The position numbers were made by a program, and so were the translations under genes. Shown here in pieces: positions 5,770 to 8,142 of a DNA stretch of 8,142 nt. Location of the stretch: the NCBI GenBank assembly GCA_934613165.1, contig CAKTSW010000049.1, forward strand, positions 1 to 8,142, written 5' to 3'. Within the stretch, counting starts at the first letter, position 1. Every line of letters starts with the position of its first letter. The notes below the pieces were generated by a model. It was given only the letters and a program-made list of their open reading frames with translations. It was not told where the DNA came from and ran no database searches. This DNA is from an uncultured Ellagibacter sp. Its GTDB lineage: Bacteria; Actinomycetota; Coriobacteriia; Coriobacteriales; Eggerthellaceae.

Positions 5770-8085
5770 CTAGTCGTCCGAGTTCAGGCTATGGACGCGG
5801 CGGATGTTGCACATAACACCCTTGTACGGAGCGCCAAAGCCAAGCTTACCGATGTTCTGGTGCGGCACGAGGCTGTTGAAGTTGGACTTCCAAACGCCGA
5901 ACAGGTTGGGCTCTTCGCCGTCCTGCTCAGGGAACCACCAGCCGTGAGCGCACATAAGGATACCGGGCTTCATGATCGGGGTGACTTCCGCCTTGAAGCG
6001 GGCCTCGCCGAACATGTTGTAAACCTCGATCCAGTCACCGTCGGTCACGTCGTACTGCTTAGCGGTTTCCGGATTGATCTGGCACCACGGCCACGGATCG
6101 ATCTGGCGCAGCGACGGAACATGACGATGCTCAGAATGGAAGGAGCTGTAGCGACGAGCACCAGAAGTGGTGATCAGCGGGTACTGCTCAGCCAAATCAG
6201 GCTTGCTAATCGGGCTGTAGTTCGGCTCCTCGTAGTACGGCAGCGGATCCTCGCCCCAGGATTCGTAAAGAATCGAGTAAGCTTCGATCTGGCCGGTAAT
6301 GGTGTTGAAGCCGGGCTCGCCGTCGAAGCGGAGCATGCCCTTCTCGTACTTCTCGTACTCGAAGCCATGAGCGCCGGGCTGGTAGAGACCGAGCTCCTGG
6401 AAGGTCTTCCAGTCGAAGCCGAGTTCCTTCAGCTGATCGCTGAAGAAGTCTTCAACAGCCTGCTGCAGAGCGTCAAGGTCAAGCGACTTGCCGTCTGCCG
6501 GCTTGTACCACGGCCACCACTCGGGGTTGAGGCGCTGACCGAACATGAGGCAGATCTCGATGTCGGACTTGCACTCGCCAACCGTGAGAGCCTTGTTCAT
6601 GGGGCCCATGAACACGGTATTGCGGCCGTAGTGGGTCAGGACGATGCCGTCATGCTCAGCCCAGGTGGACATGGGCAGGAAGTAATCGCCGAGAGCCATG
6701 GACGTCGGGGTTTGGGTGACGTCCTGGATAACCACGAACTCGAGCTTCTGGAGAGCCTTGTGCCAACGCTTCGGCTGAGCGGAGCAGGTCGGCGTCAGGA
6801 AGTTGGAGCTGTTGAACCAGCCCATCTTCAGCGCGTACGGCTGATCCGTTTCCATGGTGTTCAGAGTTTCGTCAGGCTGGGTGGTAGCCATGCCGGTGGA
6901 CAGGCCGGGCCACTGCGCAGCACCGATACGCTTGGACCAAACTTCGTCGGTCATAGCGCCGCGCTGCTCCATGCGCCACTTGCCGAGAAGTGCCGACGGA
7001 GGACCAAGGGTAAGTCCGCCAGGACGGTCGATAGAACCGCACATAGCAGCCAGGATGATGAAGGACTGGGACAGCTGAACGCCGTTCTTGTTCTGGTCGA
7101 ATGCCAGACCCCAAGCCCAACCGATCGGGCGCTCGGTGCCGATGATGTGAGCAACACGCTTGATGTCCTCAGCGTCGACGGTGGTGATTTCAGCAACCTT
7201 GTCGACCGGGTACTCCTTGGCGCGCTCCTTCAGCTCGTCAACGCCGTAAATCCACTTCTCGACGAACTCGTGGTCGTACTCATCGTTCTCAAAGAGGAGG
7301 TTGATGAGGCAGAGAGCCAGAGCGGTGTCGGTCTGAGGACGAACCTGCAGGTTGATGTTGCCATCATGAGCGCCGACCCAGGTGATGCGGGGGTCGATGG
7401 AGATGATGTGAGTGCCAAGCTTCATCATGTCGACGAGGCAGTGGCCGAAGAAACCGTCGCCGTTGGAGGGCAGCGGCTCCTTGCCCCAAACTACAACCCA
7501 CTTGGACAGCGTGTAACGCGGGTCATGGTAGCTTCCGGGCAGGTGACCAGCGTAGTCGAGCTCAGGATAGCCTGCGCCGAGAACGTAGTCGGAGATGGAG
7601 CAACGAGGACCGTAGCAAGACCAGCCGGACTGCGTGTAGCAGCAGTTCGGGGACTGCAGAACGGAGAACGTCAGCGCGTAGTAGTAGATGCAAGCCTCAC
7701 GGCCGGTACCACCGAAGCAAACGATGGACTCGGGGCCGTAGGTGTTCTGGAAGTAACGGACCTTCTCGCAGATCGTGTCCATTGCCTCGTCCCAAGTGGT
7801 GCGCTCCCACTTGTCCTTACCACGATCTTCGTAAGCGCGCTTCATCGGGTAGATGACGCGATTCGGAGAGTGGGTGTACTCGCGAAGAGCCAGGTTCATG
7901 GCGTTAACGCGACCGCGGGTGATCGGGTTATCGTCGTCGCCTTCGATACGGATGAGCTGATCGCCCTTCGTAACGACCTTGACACCGTATCCAACCGGGT
8001 GAGATCCCGGAGGAGACCAAGTGTTGCTACGAGTGACTACGGTACCGTCTTCAAGCTCGGTACGCCACTGCTTACCATATGCCAT
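5770..8085 (-). CDS. Molybdopterin (bis-MGD) enzyme catalytic subunit lacking the N-terminal [4Fe-4S] site
   Basis: This 771-aa protein is a DMSO-reductase-family Mo/W enzyme. Visible landmarks are RVIYPMKR (76-83), KWERTTWDEAMDTI (92-105), IISIDPRIT (227-235), RPQTDTALAL (249-258), DRPGG (353-357), GDYFLPMSTWAEHDG (466-480) and the C-terminal dinucleotide-binding domain around INPETAKQYDVTDGDWIEVYN (listed by position, 670-690). Segment 270-300 is much like acetylene hydratase (YDxEFVExW, EYPxDKVAEIT). The usual CxxCxxxC and GRxCxKG cluster ligands are absent: the first region reads NTWSPPGSHPVGYG (21-34) and the second GRVNAMN (58-64). Pyrogallol transhydroxylase (large subunit) is a known relative without this cluster. 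The probable metal ligand is Cys157 in GWSCYGP, by position relative to Cys141 of acetylene hydratase. There is no Tat signal, so it is cytoplasmic. Start chosen at ATG 8085, with a GGAAGG element 9 nt upstream; the GTG at 8127 has no RBS in view. The reaction and substrate are unknown. Confidence 0.95.
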   Translation of the reverse strand: MAYGKQWRTELEDGTVVTRSNTWSPPGSHPVGYGVKVVTKGDQLIRIEGDDDNPITRGRVNAMNLALREYTHSPNRVIYPMKRAYEDRGKDKWERTTWDEAMDTICEKVRYFQNTYGPESIVCFGGTGREACIYYYALTFSVLQSPNCCYTQSGWSCYGPRCSISDYVLGAGYPELDYAGHLPGSYHDPRYTLSKWVVVWGKEPLPSNGDGFFGHCLVDMMKLGTHIISIDPRITWVGAHDGNINLQVRPQTDTALALCLINLLFENDEYDHEFVEKWIYGVDELKERAKEYPVDKVAEITTVDAEDIKRVAHIIGTERPIGWAWGLAFDQNKNGVQLSQSFIILAAMCGSIDRPGGLTLGPPSALLGKWRMEQRGAMTDEVWSKRIGAAQWPGLSTGMATTQPDETLNTMETDQPYALKMGWFNSSNFLTPTCSAQPKRWHKALQKLEFVVIQDVTQTPTSMALGDYFLPMSTWAEHDGIVLTHYGRNTVFMGPMNKALTVGECKSDIEICLMFGQRLNPEWWPWYKPADGKSLDLDALQQAVEDFFSDQLKELGFDWKTFQELGLYQPGAHGFEYEKYEKGMLRFDGEPGFNTITGQIEAYSILYESWGEDPLPYYEEPNYSPISKPDLAEQYPLITTSGARRYSSFHSEHRHVPSLRQIDPWPWCQINPETAKQYDVTDGDWIEVYNMFGEARFKAEVTPIMKPGILMCAHGWWFPEQDGEEPNLFGVWKSNFNSLVPHQNIGKLGFGAPYKGVMCNIRRVHSLNSDD

Positions 8086-8090
8086 AGTCT

Positions 8091-8101
8091 TCTTCCTTCC
8101 T
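8091..8101 (-). promoter_or_regulatory. Ribosome binding site of the large subunit
   Basis: A purine run containing GGAAGGAAGA ends 5 nt before the ATG at 8085, with the GGAAGG core 9 nt away. It supports that start over the in-frame GTG at 8127. Only 57 bases upstream of the start are in the window, too few to place the promoter. Confidence 0.7.
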
Positions 8102-8142
8102 TTTCCCTCGCCAATTTCTTTCTCCACATTGACCTGATTCAG

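Noticed and set aside
8086..8127. Upstream GTG start adding 14 residues to the large subunit
   Set aside because: The extension is encoded by the purine-rich RBS region itself and carries no Tat or other signal; ATG 8085 has a good RBS.

Overview
The window is bacterial, GC-rich and entirely minus-strand coding, so genes are described here in the right-to-left direction of transcription. The mix of genes (a cytoplasmic DMSO-reductase-family molybdoenzyme with a ferredoxin-like partner, and an LRR / VWA / MoxR-ATPase set) resembles gut Coriobacteriia of the Eggerthellaceae type, which carry many such enzymes. This taxonomic reading is inference from protein style. No marker gene is present and I cannot name a genus.

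Region 1 (8085 to 4953) is a three-gene operon. It encodes a 771-aa molybdopterin (bis-MGD, Mo or W) catalytic subunit, a 119-aa ferredoxin-like small subunit starting 16 nt after it, and a 91-aa protein of unknown function after an 81-nt gap containing a GC-rich hairpin. It ends at a strong intrinsic terminator with a UUCG loop. The striking point is the loss of iron-sulfur ligands from both enzyme subunits. The large subunit has none of the four N-terminal cysteines that normally hold its [4Fe-4S] cluster. The small subunit keeps the framework of a DmsB/NrfC-like ferredoxin but nearly all its cluster cysteines are replaced by Tyr, Asn, Ala, Phe, His, Asp or Ser. Codon choice in this operon looks like that of highly expressed genes, so it does not look like a decaying locus. 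The most economical reading is a cytoplasmic Mo/W enzyme without an electron-transfer chain, possibly a hydratase- or transhydroxylase-type catalyst. The substrate is unknown.

Region 2 (4953 to 4433) holds a 109-aa orphan gene with its own likely promoter. The promoter is an extended -10 lying inside a 6-bp dyad that could be an operator. A 13-bp hairpin follows the gene.

Region 3 (4359 to 1) is a second operon: a 769-aa intracellular BspA-type leucine-rich-repeat protein, then a 550-aa DUF2201-type pseudo-metallopeptidase/VWA protein, then a MoxR-type AAA+ ATPase cut by the window edge. The first two are separated by 13 nt, with the second gene's Shine-Dalgarno touching the first gene's stop codon. 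MoxR/VWA pairs usually act as chaperones or metal/cofactor-insertion machines; the LRR protein is a plausible recognition subunit. No RNA genes, mobile elements, CRISPR arrays or transposon ends were seen. No gene-free stretch exceeds 300 bases.
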